In this document: positions 16,671-24,813 of the stretch, in pieces
Numbering within the stretch: position 1 is the first letter of the stretch
Layout of the letters: each line of letters begins with the position of its first letter
NCBI GenBank assembly: GCA_963780545.1
Contig: CAWACK010000008.1
Span: 434,001 to 498,000 of the forward strand
From: UBA8941 sp963780545
GTDB lineage: Archaea; Thermoproteota; Bathyarchaeia; TCS64
Length of the DNA stretch: 64,000 bases
Direction: 5' to 3'
Translations under genes and position numbers: made by a program
Notes under the pieces: generated by a model
Told to the model about the DNA's origin: nothing
The model's database searches: none
The model's input: the letters and a program-made list of their open reading frames with translations, nothing else

Positions 16671-16812
16671 AGCTGGAAGTGAGGAAAAGACTATTCGTCC
16701 ACCAGATTTCATCATGTAAGACAAGGCTTATACCAAGTAATTTGGGATAAGATTTTGGGAAAATGGGACTCAGGATAATGTTATAGGCGCACGTGCAATT
16801 TTGGTGCCTGAC

Positions 16813-17953
16813 ATGAAGTACAGGAAGTTTGGAAAGCTCGACTTCAAACCCTCGGCGTTGGGCTTCGGAGCGATGAGGCTGCCATTCGTCGGCGGTGACT
16901 TGGCGAAAATAGACGAACCCCAAGCCATCGACATGATTAGGTACGCGATCGATAATGGTGTAAACTACGTCGACTCCGCCTACGTCTACCATAGGGGACA
17001 GAGCGAAGTCGTCGTGGGCAAAGCCCTCAAGGACGGCTACCGCGAGAAGGTGAAGATCGCTACCAAGCTGCCCTGCTGGCTCATCAAAACCGCTGACGAA
17101 TTCGACAAGATCTTCAACGAGCAGCTACAGCGCCTCCAGACCGATCACATCGACTTCTACCTCCTACACGGCCTTGGAGCCAATAGCTGGCCAAGGATCA
17201 GGGACCTCGGCGTCTTCACGTGGGCGGAAGAGAAGATTAAGGAGGGCAAGATACGGCACCTAGGATTCAGCTTCCACGACCCGCTACCCCTATTCAAGGA
17301 GATAGTCGACTCCTATGACTGGGACTTCTGCCAGATACAGTACAACTACATGGATACCAATTTTCAGGCGGGCACCAAGGGACTCATCTACGCCGCGAAG
17401 AAGGGTCTCGCCGTCGTAATCATGGAGCCTATCGCAGGCGGACGCCTCGCAGTTGAGCCACCGACCGCCATCAAGGAGCTTTGGGCGGAGGGACACCACA
17501 GGTGGAAACCCGCCGAGTGGGCTCTTCAGTGGGTCTGGAACCACCCCGAGGTCAGTGTCGTTCTAAGCGGTATGAGCAGCATGGAGCAGGTGGTCGAGAA
17601 CGTCAAGGCAGCGGGGCGAAGCGGTGCGGGTAAGCTCACCAAAGATGACCTCATGCTTGTCGATAGGGTGGCGAGGAAGTACAGGGAGGTGGGCTTCATC
17701 AAATGCACCGGCTGCAGGTACTGCGCACCCTGCCCGAGCGGAGTTGCCATACCGGAGATATTCAGTCTCGTCAACGAGTTCTTCCAGAAGGATAGGGATC
17801 CCGCGGTTAAAGCGAAGTACGTGGCGCAGCTGAGAGCAGGAGCAGTGGGCGAATAACTGCACGAGTTGTGGGCGCTGCGAGGAGTTGTGCCCGCAGCATC
17901 TGCCCATCAGGAGCCTACTGAGGGAAGCGCATCAGAGAGTAGAGGTGGCTTAA
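16813..17953 (+). CDS. Aldo/keto reductase with C-terminal 4Fe-4S domain (frame broken near 17851)
   Basis: An NAD(P)-dependent aldo/keto reductase of the Fe-S subgroup. The TIM-barrel part shows GFGAMRLPF, DSAYVYHRGQSE (catalytic Asp/Tyr) and KVKIATKL (catalytic Lys). The C-terminal ferredoxin-like domain starts with CTGCRYCAPCP. The open frame stops at 17856, but deleting one base near 17851 continues into NNCTSCGRCEELCPQHL and ends at 17953, restoring the second cluster motif expected for this subgroup. So the gene is either frameshifted or misread by one base. ATG 16813 is preferred over TTG 16801. It lies between two partial copies of the neighbouring gene. Confidence 0.85.
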
Positions 17954-17976
17954 TAAAAACGGGGTCATTGTGGCGT

Positions 17977-18299
17977 TTAATAATTTAACAAATTGTTGAG
18001 GGTAAATACACATACTCTAGTGCTCCGGCGATTTTGCTCACCGACTAGCGACACGTCACCATCCTTCTTCACATAGTCGTCAAAGTCCTTCCACTCATAG
18101 CTCATCAGTAGGTTCCACATTCTCTGAAGTCCGGCTCATGGAACCTCTGGAATACCTGCATGAAGAGCTCGGTCTGCCTTGTCTCGAGGTCCATCTTGAG
18201 GTTTCTCTGGTTCGTCCTCAGAGTGAGGACATAGTATATCGCTGCTAACGTCATGCTTGTCGCCGTCACCAATACTCCGATTGTCTGCGCATCAACCAT
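17977..18299 (-). pseudogene. Small membrane protein (DUF4760-like), frame broken near 18117
   Basis: The protein begins at ATG 18299 with a single membrane helix (TIGVLVTATSMTLAAIYYVL) then a soluble region LETRQTELFMQVFQRFHEPDFRE, a layout shared by many archaeal small proteins of the DUF4760 type. The frame stops early at 18105. Adding one base near 18117 continues into MWNLLMSYEWKDFDDYVKK and runs to a stop at 17977, which fits the family pattern of aromatic-acidic residues after the break. Whether this is decay or a sequence error is unclear; a degraded partial copy sits 1.65 kb away. Function unknown. Confidence 0.55.
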
Positions 18300-18636
18300 A
18301 GAATAACTGGTAATGATTAGTGAAAAATGGAAGAATAAAGCTATGGAGGCTACACATGGCATGTGGTGGAGGTATGTGCCCTGACAAAGCGTCAGACACG
18401 CCTCACATCCACTTACTAGTGGTCACAGCTTTTACGCAGATACTGGACGGTGGTGAATGTTAACCAGTGTGGTTGAACACCGCTGCAATACCCCCACAGG
18501 CACTAGCGCCCAATCTAAATTGAGGTGATTGATAAACGATTAGGAACGCAAGTCACAGAAGAGCAGGTGGAAGTGAGAATGAGGCTATGGAAATATCCCA
18601 ATCGCTAAATCTTGCGTCCTACATTCCAATAGACGA
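18300..18636. other. Gene-poor gap
   Basis: No convincing gene, RNA or repeat beyond the first ~20 bp, which belong to the duplicated segment described for 16579-16670. Confidence 0.5.
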
Positions 18637-19854
18637 TTACACCGGATATTTCTCAGTGACTCTGGAGGCTATCTGTGACCAATCCCAGAGACGTTGAGGT
18701 TGATATCTTACAGTGCTAATGTCCTTCATGTGTATCTCGACGATGCAGTTCCTGGCCTTCTCCATCTTCTCCTCCATATCCCTCCGGATCCCCTCTGGAT
18801 CCCATATCGGCTCTGCAAGAACCGCCGGGCTAGGTTTCCAGGCAAACACAATCTCGTCCCCGACCTTTTCGACTGCCCTATCGAAGTCCACCCACGCACT
18901 CATCGATATCTTCCGGAGTCTCGGGATGTTTTCCTTGACGATGTCAACTTTCCCGTCAAGTGGCTCACAGCAACCATAGAAGTTGCGCCCAAACTTGCTG
19001 AACCAGCGAGCCTCATGCTTCAACGCGAACTCCTCATGCATCGCCGGTGAACAAGCTGAGAAGATCTGGGCTGCCCCAATTCCCCAGAACTCCATCGGGT
19101 CTGCCTTCAACACACCTAGCCTCTCATATTGTTCAAGTCGACTGAGCCAGGCGTCGACTGTTCTCTCGATTATGTTGTGCACATATTTGGGTCTACGAAA
19201 CATATCCACTAAAATTTCTTGTACTCCCGTCCATCTGACGATGTCGTCCCATGGTGTGAACCAGAAGGAGGTCTCGGTCTCAGTGCTTTTCCAGGGGTAG
19301 ATCTTCTTTTCGAGGGGCATACCACGCTTTTCCACGTTCAGGACCTTGTCGAAGATCTCGCAACGCGCCTGGTACTCCTCCTCGGTTTTTTCCTTGTCGA
19401 AGGTGACCACCGGCATCTTGATCTTCTCTATATCCTCCTCATTCTTTATCTGGATGTGAAAGTGGCGTGATACGATGTCACTTCTCTCATCCGTCTTAGC
19501 GACGGTGACGTCCTCAGTGATGCCGAACCCAGTATCATTGACTATGAGTGGCTGCACGACCGTGGGCTCAACCACCATATCCGCCTGCATGTGCCTCCAC
19601 ATATACAATGTGCGCCTAAGATCTGTCTCTATTCTTTGGCAGAATGGATTCCGCGTCGCCAGTTTCAGCTCGTCGTTGACGTCCATTTCATGCCAGGGAA
19701 CCTCGTAGATGTGGATGGTGGGCTTTGTTTTTTCTAGGTTGTTGGTTTTATTATGCATCTCTCTACGCTGCTCGTTTATGGGGAGCGACGCTATCTCAGC
19801 GATTTTTGCCCCGAGGCCGCGAAGTATGATTTTGTCTCTGCGAGTATAGTTCAT
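18637..19854 (-). CDS. Uroporphyrinogen decarboxylase-like (URO-D/MtaA-like) methyltransferase
   Basis: A ~405-residue protein of the URO-D superfamily, non-haem branch, whose members move methyl groups between corrinoid proteins and thiols or demethylate substrates. Seen: a central TIM-barrel sequence with WFTPWDDIVRWTG, FSACSPAMHEEF and the cysteine-containing FYGCCEPLD motif where MtaA-type enzymes bind zinc. Downstream, ISMSAWVDFDRA and FAWKPSPAVLAEP are conserved in this subgroup. No corrinoid protein or methyl donor gene is next to it. ATG 19854 is preferred over 19905, whose extra residues look non-coding. Substrate unknown. Confidence 0.8.
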   Translation of the reverse strand: MNYTRRDKIILRGLGAKIAEIASLPINEQRREMHNKTNNLEKTKPTIHIYEVPWHEMDVNDELKLATRNPFCQRIETDLRRTLYMWRHMQADMVVEPTVVQPLIVNDTGFGITEDVTVAKTDERSDIVSRHFHIQIKNEEDIEKIKMPVVTFDKEKTEEEYQARCEIFDKVLNVEKRGMPLEKKIYPWKSTETETSFWFTPWDDIVRWTGVQEILVDMFRRPKYVHNIIERTVDAWLSRLEQYERLGVLKADPMEFWGIGAAQIFSACSPAMHEEFALKHEARWFSKFGRNFYGCCEPLDGKVDIVKENIPRLRKISMSAWVDFDRAVEKVGDEIVFAWKPSPAVLAEPIWDPEGIRRDMEEKMEKARNCIVEIHMKDISTVRYQPQRLWDWSQIASRVTEKYPV

Positions 19855-20033
19855 CAATTTGACCCTAATCCAAAATCTGGCTATGGTTAATTTCCTATTT
19901 ATCATTTAACATGCCCAAAGTTATTTGGAGATTTAGATAAGCAAACATGTGCGCGCATGTTCATATTGTTGACCGGCGAAAATGCGCGCGATGATGTATG
20001 AAGGATTTATCGTCGCGCGCGAAACGAAATGAT

Positions 20034-20112
20034 TGGTGCTCCCGCCGGGATTTGAACCCGGGATCCCTGACTCGAAAGGCCAGTATGCTTGTCCGGTCTA
20101 CACCACGGGAGC
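20034..20112 (-). tRNA. tRNA-Glu (UUC)
   Basis: A complete cloverleaf: acceptor GCTCCCG pairs with CGGGAGC, anticodon stem CTGGC/GTCAG (one G-T) holds loop CTTTCGA with anticodon TTC, and the T arm contains GGTTCAAATCC. Discriminator A and CCA are encoded (20034-20037). Confidence 0.96.
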
Positions 20113-20139
20113 GCGCGGAGACTCTTAGGTTTCCGCGTC

Positions 20140-20148
20140 TTTATAATC
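20140..20148 (-). promoter_or_regulatory. TATA-like box for tRNA-Glu
   Basis: Read leftward, GATTATAAA lies 28-36 nt before the tRNA 5' end, an appropriate archaeal TATA position. Confidence 0.55.
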
Positions 20149-20173
20149 GTTGTCCAGCGGAGCTCGGGTAGAG

Positions 20174-20183
20174 TTTTTATATT
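20174..20183 (+). promoter_or_regulatory. TATA-like box for tRNA(CAT)
   Basis: TTTTTATATT lies 26-35 nt before the tRNA 5' end at 20209. The two divergent tRNA promoters share a 96-nt space. Confidence 0.55.
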
Positions 20184-20208
20184 CTTATCTGCGGTTTACC
20201 TGTTGCGT

Positions 20209-20286
20209 GGGCCCGTAGCTCAGTTTGGCTAGAGCACCCGGCTCATAACCGGGTGGTCATGGGTTCAAGTCCCTTCGGGCCCACCA
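20209..20286 (+). tRNA. tRNA with CAT anticodon (elongator Met or Ile2)
   Basis: Acceptor GGGCCCG pairs with CGGGCCC; anticodon stem CCCGG/CCGGG encloses loop CTCATAA with anticodon CAT; T arm contains GGTTCAAGTCC; discriminator A and CCA are encoded. The G1-C72 pair excludes an archaeal initiator (A1-U72). Elongator Met and agmatidine-modified Ile2 cannot be separated safely by eye. Confidence 0.93.
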
Positions 20287-20338
20287 CACTTCTGGCTTAA
20301 GACCTAAATGCGTACGTAAAATAGTGAAAAGTGTCTCC

Positions 20339-20944
20339 TCATGTGCTTATTGGTGCAGTTGGAGGCGACGGGGCCATCTGCTCCGCAGTTTTCTCGGGGA
20401 TGGAGAAGAACGCGACTATCAGAAGAACCTGAGCCACGAAGATAATGAAGAACCCGACGAAAACAATCGCGGTAGCAGCCCCGATCAAGTAGACTAAACC
20501 CGCCGTCCTAAACATATCCACACCCAGCCTAGAGGCAATCGACGAGTAGCTCCTCCTCACGAAGACCGCAGATATGATCAACGCAACCCAGACGACGGCT
20601 AATACGCCGAGGACAGGCACAATCAAACCCATCCACTGACCCGGAGATACGTTTGTGAAGTTCGGGTTCGGAAACGTGATGCCGTTGCTGACGAAGAACG
20701 TCGCTACGCTTCCAATTAGAAGGATCACCGCCACGATTATGCCGACGATGGCGGCTCCGACGGATATGAGCATGTTGTTGAAGATGGATCTGTCCGCTAC
20801 GTGGTCCGAGATCTCCTTTACCGCTATCAGCAGGAGTATGAACCCCGCTATGCCGATTAGGCCCCCTACGCTGGGGATGGCGGTTAGGACGACTAGGATG
20901 GAGCCCACCTCGCCCAGGATCTTCGCCTGTGATAATGAAGCCAA
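20339..20944 (-). CDS. DUF996 family membrane protein
   Basis: A 201-residue polytopic membrane protein of the archaeal DUF996 type, with about four to five hydrophobic helices (for example SVGGLIGIAGFILLLIAV, AAIVGIIVAVILLIG and AATAIVFVGFFIIFVAQ). The family opens with LSQAKILGEVGSILVVL as here: an LGxxGSIL pattern. The short C-terminal tail is Pro/Thr-rich. Function unknown. It lies next to the tRNA pair and is the last ordinary gene before the sparse 21-24 kb stretch. Confidence 0.75.
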   Translation of the reverse strand: MASLSQAKILGEVGSILVVLTAIPSVGGLIGIAGFILLLIAVKEISDHVADRSIFNNMLISVGAAIVGIIVAVILLIGSVATFFVSNGITFPNPNFTNVSPGQWMGLIVPVLGVLAVVWVALIISAVFVRRSYSSIASRLGVDMFRTAGLVYLIGAATAIVFVGFFIIFVAQVLLIVAFFSIPEKTAEQMAPSPPTAPIST

Positions 20945-21365
20945 ACTAAATCACCGACCATCTGCTTCGTTGGCTCGTAGGGGTATAAGGTTGACGATGC
21001 GTGTGCACGGCACTTACGTGCTCGTGTGTCGATGTACTATTCGTATAACCAGGCAACGCCTTTTGTTTCATGCATACCACGGTTGAGGATTGGGTTTAGC
21101 TCGAGTAAATAGGTTCGGTGAAACAATCTTGATACGATGCCCTACTTGACTGAAACAAGAAGTAAATTAGGCTAGATGCGCGCGCTCGTTATAGGATAAT
21201 TGTGTCTATATAGATAACCCCAAGAGTTTTGCGAAAAGGGAGTTTGGCGCAGTGAAAGAAATGACCAAGGTGAATGAGGATGTTGATGAACCGTCTTGGC
21301 GCGTCACTTGCGGTTAATAAGGCGATTCCTAGTTTCCAATTAAGGACCTTTGGAGGCGTCTTTTC
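20945..21365. other. Gene-poor gap with palindromic motifs
   Basis: No gene is supported. It holds GCGCGCGC at 21178-21185 and a TCTATATAGATAA element at 21205-21217 that shares its core with the 16-bp palindrome at 40533-40548. Confidence 0.5.
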
Positions 21366-21527
21366 ATGAATGACACCAGGTCGATGGAGTTCTGTCTCTC
21401 CAACCGAGGTTTCAGGAAAAGCTGTCGAGAGCCTTCGATTAGTTTGACACTTGAATGCAGGAGGTGTACTGAGTATCTACGTTATCTGCATTACTGGAGG
21501 TTTGCGGAGCATCTGGAGGATTTCTAA
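21366..21527 (+). CDS. Small Cys-containing ORF, unknown function
   Basis: A 53-residue reading frame with a good ribosome binding site (GGAGG at 21352-21356, 9 nt before ATG). The product is basic and aromatic with four cysteines (FCLSNRGFRKSC and ECRRCTEYLRYLHYW), arranged as could bind a metal. No family is recognised. It lies in a sparse, AT-rich interval, so it could be an accessory gene or chance; the ribosome binding site is the main support. Confidence 0.45.
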   Translation: MNDTRSMEFCLSNRGFRKSCREPSISLTLECRRCTEYLRYLHYWRFAEHLEDF

Positions 21528-21791
21528 AGTGTATTCGATGTCGCGCTAGTTATAGAAGATATTTTACAGAACTCGTTTTGAATCATTTCGCGCGCACTGA
21601 TTTAACACAATAATTAGTTCTAGGAAAATGGCGAGGGCTATGCAAAATTAATAGTTTGAGTATTAATCTTGCGCGCGCGGAACTGTTGCAAGCGTAAGAT
21701 GTAGAATGTGTACGCGTGTATTTGCTCAGAATCCAGCAAACGAATACTCGAAGTCCCCGGCATTTCCAATCTGAGTCACAGACTACATTCA

Positions 21792-22925
21792 TCATCCGGT
21801 TTTAATGGCGTCATTCCCACTAACCCCCCGGGAGGCTAACTCCTTCAGCAGCTCTTTCACCCTCTGAGCCACGATGGCCTTGACCTCCGCCGGGAGATCC
21901 GGAGCCTCCTGCACAGCATTATTCAGGCCCTTCAGGGCGCCAACAATCGCCGCCTCATACTCCCTCCTCCCCCAAGCCCGCACAGGAATAATCTCCTTCA
22001 CACCAGTATCCATAGGAAGCTTGGCTGCCTTGACATCCAGCCCGACAGCTTGAGCCCCGGAATCCTTGAGCTTCTTCCTAGACTCAGAATCAGCGTTCAC
22101 CGTCCCAATCACCGCCTCAAAACCATATTCCTTCGTAATGTGATACAGCATTGCAAACCATGCGAAGTGCCACCCCATCAAAGTGAGCGAGTTAAGCTCA
22201 GCAATGATTCTCTCATTCTTCACCATGCTATCCTTCAGCTCAACCTTCCTCTCCTCAAGGCGAGTAACCTCCCCCTTGAGGGCATCCACTTCCTTCATCA
22301 CATCCCTCTTCATATCAATAGCCTCGTCCACGAGATTGAATCCCCTAAAAATGTTGAAGAAATCCTTGAACGATGGATAACCAGACGCAAGCTCCATGAT
22401 CTCCTCCTGAACCGCCCTCGTCAACCCCATCCCATTCAGCCTATCATCCAAGTCCATCCTGGCCCGCAGCGCCTCAACCGACCTCCCACCCCTCACCAGC
22501 TCCGCCGAGAAGGCAACCATCTCCCTAGGGCCCATCCCGCTAACCCTAACCGCCTCCCCGACCATCGCAGCATTCTTGAAGCTAAGTCCAGCACCATCAA
22601 GAACCACCTTAGCCTCCAGGTAAGCGGGGACATCATCAACCCGACCACCCCCATCAACAAAACCCGCGAACACCTCAAACACCGCACTCTTCCTACTCAC
22701 ATCAACCACCCCAGACCACTCAGCATACCGGCGAACATAACTCGCAACCCACCTACCACCCGACAACCTACTAATCTCACCCCCACCAAACCCAGCCTCC
22801 CTCAACAACCCCATCAAACGACGAACACGAACAAGCTGCGCACTCGTCAACCGCCCCAACCCACCCAGCCGACGCAGCTCAACCGTGTACCCGTAGACCT
22901 CACGAGCCACCGGATTAACCACCAT
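21792..22925 (-). CDS. Helix-turn-helix / coiled-coil protein, unknown function
   Basis: A 377-residue protein with no family I can name. Residues ~28-70 (RVRRLMGLLREAGFGGGEIS, SGGRWVASYVRRYAEWSGV) read as a helix-turn-helix of the kind seen at the front of archaeal DNA-binding proteins. A helical middle follows, then a clear coiled coil at ~213-245 (MKEVDALKGEVTRLEERKVE), a short aromatic segment MGWHFAWFAMLYH, and a basic helical tail. Its ribosome binding site GGGGGAG precedes ATG 22925. The first half of the coding strand is extremely G-rich (sense strand), unlike the second half and neighbours. Seven 11-bp phased repeats lie 49-125 bp upstream, a plausible binding site for it. Confidence 0.65.
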   Translation of the reverse strand: MVVNPVAREVYGYTVELRRLGGLGRLTSAQLVRVRRLMGLLREAGFGGGEISRLSGGRWVASYVRRYAEWSGVVDVSRKSAVFEVFAGFVDGGGRVDDVPAYLEAKVVLDGAGLSFKNAAMVGEAVRVSGMGPREMVAFSAELVRGGRSVEALRARMDLDDRLNGMGLTRAVQEEIMELASGYPSFKDFFNIFRGFNLVDEAIDMKRDVMKEVDALKGEVTRLEERKVELKDSMVKNERIIAELNSLTLMGWHFAWFAMLYHITKEYGFEAVIGTVNADSESRKKLKDSGAQAVGLDVKAAKLPMDTGVKEIIPVRAWGRREYEAAIVGALKGLNNAVQEAPDLPAEVKAIVAQRVKELLKELASRGVSGNDAIKTG

Positions 22926-22973
22926 CTACACTCCCCCTAGTTCAGCCATGGTCCATGGTCTAAAACAAAAAAT

Positions 22974-23050
22974 TGTAACGGGTAGGTAACACTGTAGTAA
23001 CGCCCCGATCACGCCCCAGTAACGTGCAAGTTGCGCCCTAGTAACGACCC
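22974..23050. repeat. Seven tandem 11-bp phased repeats (iteron-like)
   Basis: Consecutive 11-bp units start at 22974, 22985, 22996, 23007, 23018, 23029 and 23040; consensus AGTAACGCCCC. Units 1, 3, 5 and 7 all carry GTAACG, exactly 22 bp apart; units 2, 4 and 6 are weaker matches. Eleven bp is about one helical turn, so the repeats face one side of the DNA. The spacing is not a multiple of three, so this is not coding. Confidence 0.8.
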
Positions 23051-23821
23051 CAAAAATGCTTAACCACCTAAAAGGAAGCATGTCAACGTCAACAATCGGA
23101 CTCCTGAACCCGATTTGCCCATCGATTCTAAGTGAAATCTCAATGGGGGCTTTCAGGAGAATACGCATTATGACATCACTAAAGTCACTTTAAACATAGT
23201 TATTATTATGAGCTATGGTACTTGAAGCGTGTCGTACGCAAAATATTTTAACACATAAATGTATATTCACTAAATTAAAAAACCTTAGAGATTAATAAAT
23301 ACATCAATTTATCGTATATGATCGGTGCGACATTGACTGTTGAAAATATTAACATTAAACCTTAAAAATCATCAATTATATCGCTAATAATTATAGTAAT
23401 TAATTATACATAAAAAGTCTCATCATCCATGCGACGCGATTCAACAAACTAAACATAAGCTATTCCGTGCGACATGCTGATAAAAGAAGAGTATTATATG
23501 ACATAGTAAAACTATAAAAACTAATTACGAAAGTAATTATCATTAAAAGATTAATTTTAAAACTAAATTCCCTTAAAAGATATCCACAAATTATCGTCCA
23601 AACTCTCCCTTTTATTAAACTAGTTTAGATTATCGGAAACCATCGTGTCACTTCACAAGAATTCAATTTTTGTTTCATAAATAACTCTAGCGACCATGAA
23701 GTTAATCAAAAACAATTACAGATGCACTAATGCCACTACTACTCAAAATTTCTAAATAATTTGTTAGGAGTTAGATTTACAGAAAGGCTTTAAACCGGGC
23801 TCCGCATCTCCTTGCGTGAAT
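23051..23821. other. AT-rich gene-free stretch
   Basis: About 770 bp markedly richer in A and T than the rest of the window, with no supported gene or RNA. It directly follows the phased repeats. Short ORFs here have no ribosome binding sites or family signals. Confidence 0.55.
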
Positions 23822-23840
23822 CCCTCGGAATGACCGAGGG
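23822..23840 (+). promoter_or_regulatory. Stem-loop in the FKBP leader
   Basis: CCCTCGG and CCGAGGG form a perfect 7-bp stem with loop AATGA, 25 nt before the FKBP ATG (23865). A TATA-like CTTTAAAC lies farther upstream (near 23788), so the hairpin would be in the transcribed leader. Confidence 0.45.
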
Positions 23841-23864
23841 CAATGACTCTCAGAGTGTTCAGAT

Positions 23865-24651
23865 ATGAGCGAAGATAAAAAGCCCGTAGAGGAAAAGCCA
23901 GTAGAGGAGCCTAAGGTCGAAACAACCATAAACGATGTCAAAGCCGAGGAGCAGACCGCCGAGGCTCCTGTAGAGGCGAAGGAGGAGAAGCCTGCTGAGG
24001 AGCCCAAGGTCGAGGCACCTGAAACCGAGGTCAAAGCAGAGGAACAGCCAGCGGAGGCTCCTGTAGAGGTAAAGGAGGAGAAGCCAGCTGAGGAGCCCAG
24101 GATCGAGGGCGCCGTAAACAAGGGCGACTTCATCCTCGTCGAGATGACTGGAAGAGCGGAGGAGACGGGTGAGGTCTTCGACACAACCAGCGAAGACGTC
24201 GCCAAGGAGAAGGGTATACACCATGAAGACCACGTCTACGGCCCACGCCTCGTAGTCGTCGGGGAGGGCTGGGTTCTCAGGGGCCTCGATGCGAGGCTTA
24301 AAGGCATAAAGCCAAACGAGCAGACAGCCATAGAGGTTCCAGCCAGCGGAGGCCTTCGGAGAACGCGACCCAAGCAACGTCCAAACCCTCCCATACCGCA
24401 TCCTCAGAAGCAAGGGCGTAAACCCAGTTCCCGGAGCCGAACTTGAGATCGACGGCCGCCAGGCAGTCATCCGCAGCGTAGGCGCGGGCAGGGTCCAGGT
24501 TGACTACAACCACGCCCTCGCGGGCAGGAAGATAATCTACGACGTCAAGGTCACGGAGATAATTGAGGATGAGAAAGCAAAGGTCAAAGCCCTCATAGGC
24601 CGCCGCTTTACCGGAGTCGACGCCGAGAAGTTCGGTCAGAAGAATGGCTAA
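23865..24651 (+). CDS. FKBP-type peptidyl-prolyl isomerase, SlyD-like, with acidic repeat arm (frame broken near 24344)
   Basis: An archaeal FKBP. Residues ~1-82 are a low-complexity Glu/Pro/Ala/Lys arm made of imperfect repeats (EEKPAEEPKVE, KAEEQPAEAPVE). The isomerase domain follows with NKGDFILVEMTGRAEETGEV and VVGEGWVLRGLDARLKG. The open frame then fails after EVPA and stops at 24446. Removing one base at 24343-24345 gives AEAFGERDPSNVQ and continues through the insert-in-flap domain to a stop at 24651 (GVDAEKFGQKNG). The motif AFGERDP is diagnostic of SlyD-like FKBPs, so the break is not a chance reading. The acidic arm is unusual; it may be a solubility or binding extension. Confidence 0.85.
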
Positions 24652-24796
24652 GAAGAGGATGACCATCACTATCCCCGACGAGATCTTCTTCGGCGAGAAC
24701 ATCCAGATCGCCAAGAGGGGACTCGCCATGGATCTCCTCAAGTTCTTCCCAGAGCTTGAAGATGTCGAGTTTCAGGAAATAGTTAAGCGCAGCTAG
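24644..24796 (+). CDS. Probable C-terminal domain of the FKBP, in a shifted frame
   Basis: A 50-residue ORF beginning MAKKRMTITIPDEIFFGENI and ending EDVEFQEIVKRS. It overlaps the FKBP end by 8 nt. Its pattern resembles the C-terminal domain of long archaeal FKBPs (a beta strand then an amphipathic helix and a final strand), so it may be the continuation of the same protein: removing one base near 24643 fuses FGQK to MAKKRMT in one frame. Alternatively it is a separate coupled small protein. I favour a single protein with two frame breaks. Confidence 0.6.
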   Translation: MAKKRMTITIPDEIFFGENIQIAKRGLAMDLLKFFPELEDVEFQEIVKRS

Positions 24797-24813
24797 ATCC
24801 ACTATTTTATCAA

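Noticed and set aside
22050..22940. A 296-residue open frame on the plus strand opposite the helix-turn-helix gene
   Set aside because: Product is mostly His/Pro/Asn/Thr with no domain; it is a mirror of the G-rich coding strand, and the minus-strand gene has a ribosome binding site and plausible domains.
22974..23050. CRISPR array
   Set aside because: The repeats are 11 bp, contiguous and without spacers; no cas gene is present anywhere in the window.
22926..23168. 80-residue open frame directly upstream of the helix-turn-helix gene
   Set aside because: It runs through the 11-bp repeats, which shift frame every unit, and has no ribosome binding site or family signal.
20034..23864. Integrated element in a tRNA gene
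   Set aside because: The tRNA-adjacent gap is sparse and AT-rich, but I found no repeated tRNA 3' end and no integrase, so no attachment site can be supported.
23859..24470. Long open frames on the minus strand opposite the FKBP
   Set aside because: Leucine/serine-rich reflections of the acidic repeat arm; the plus strand carries clear FKBP motifs.
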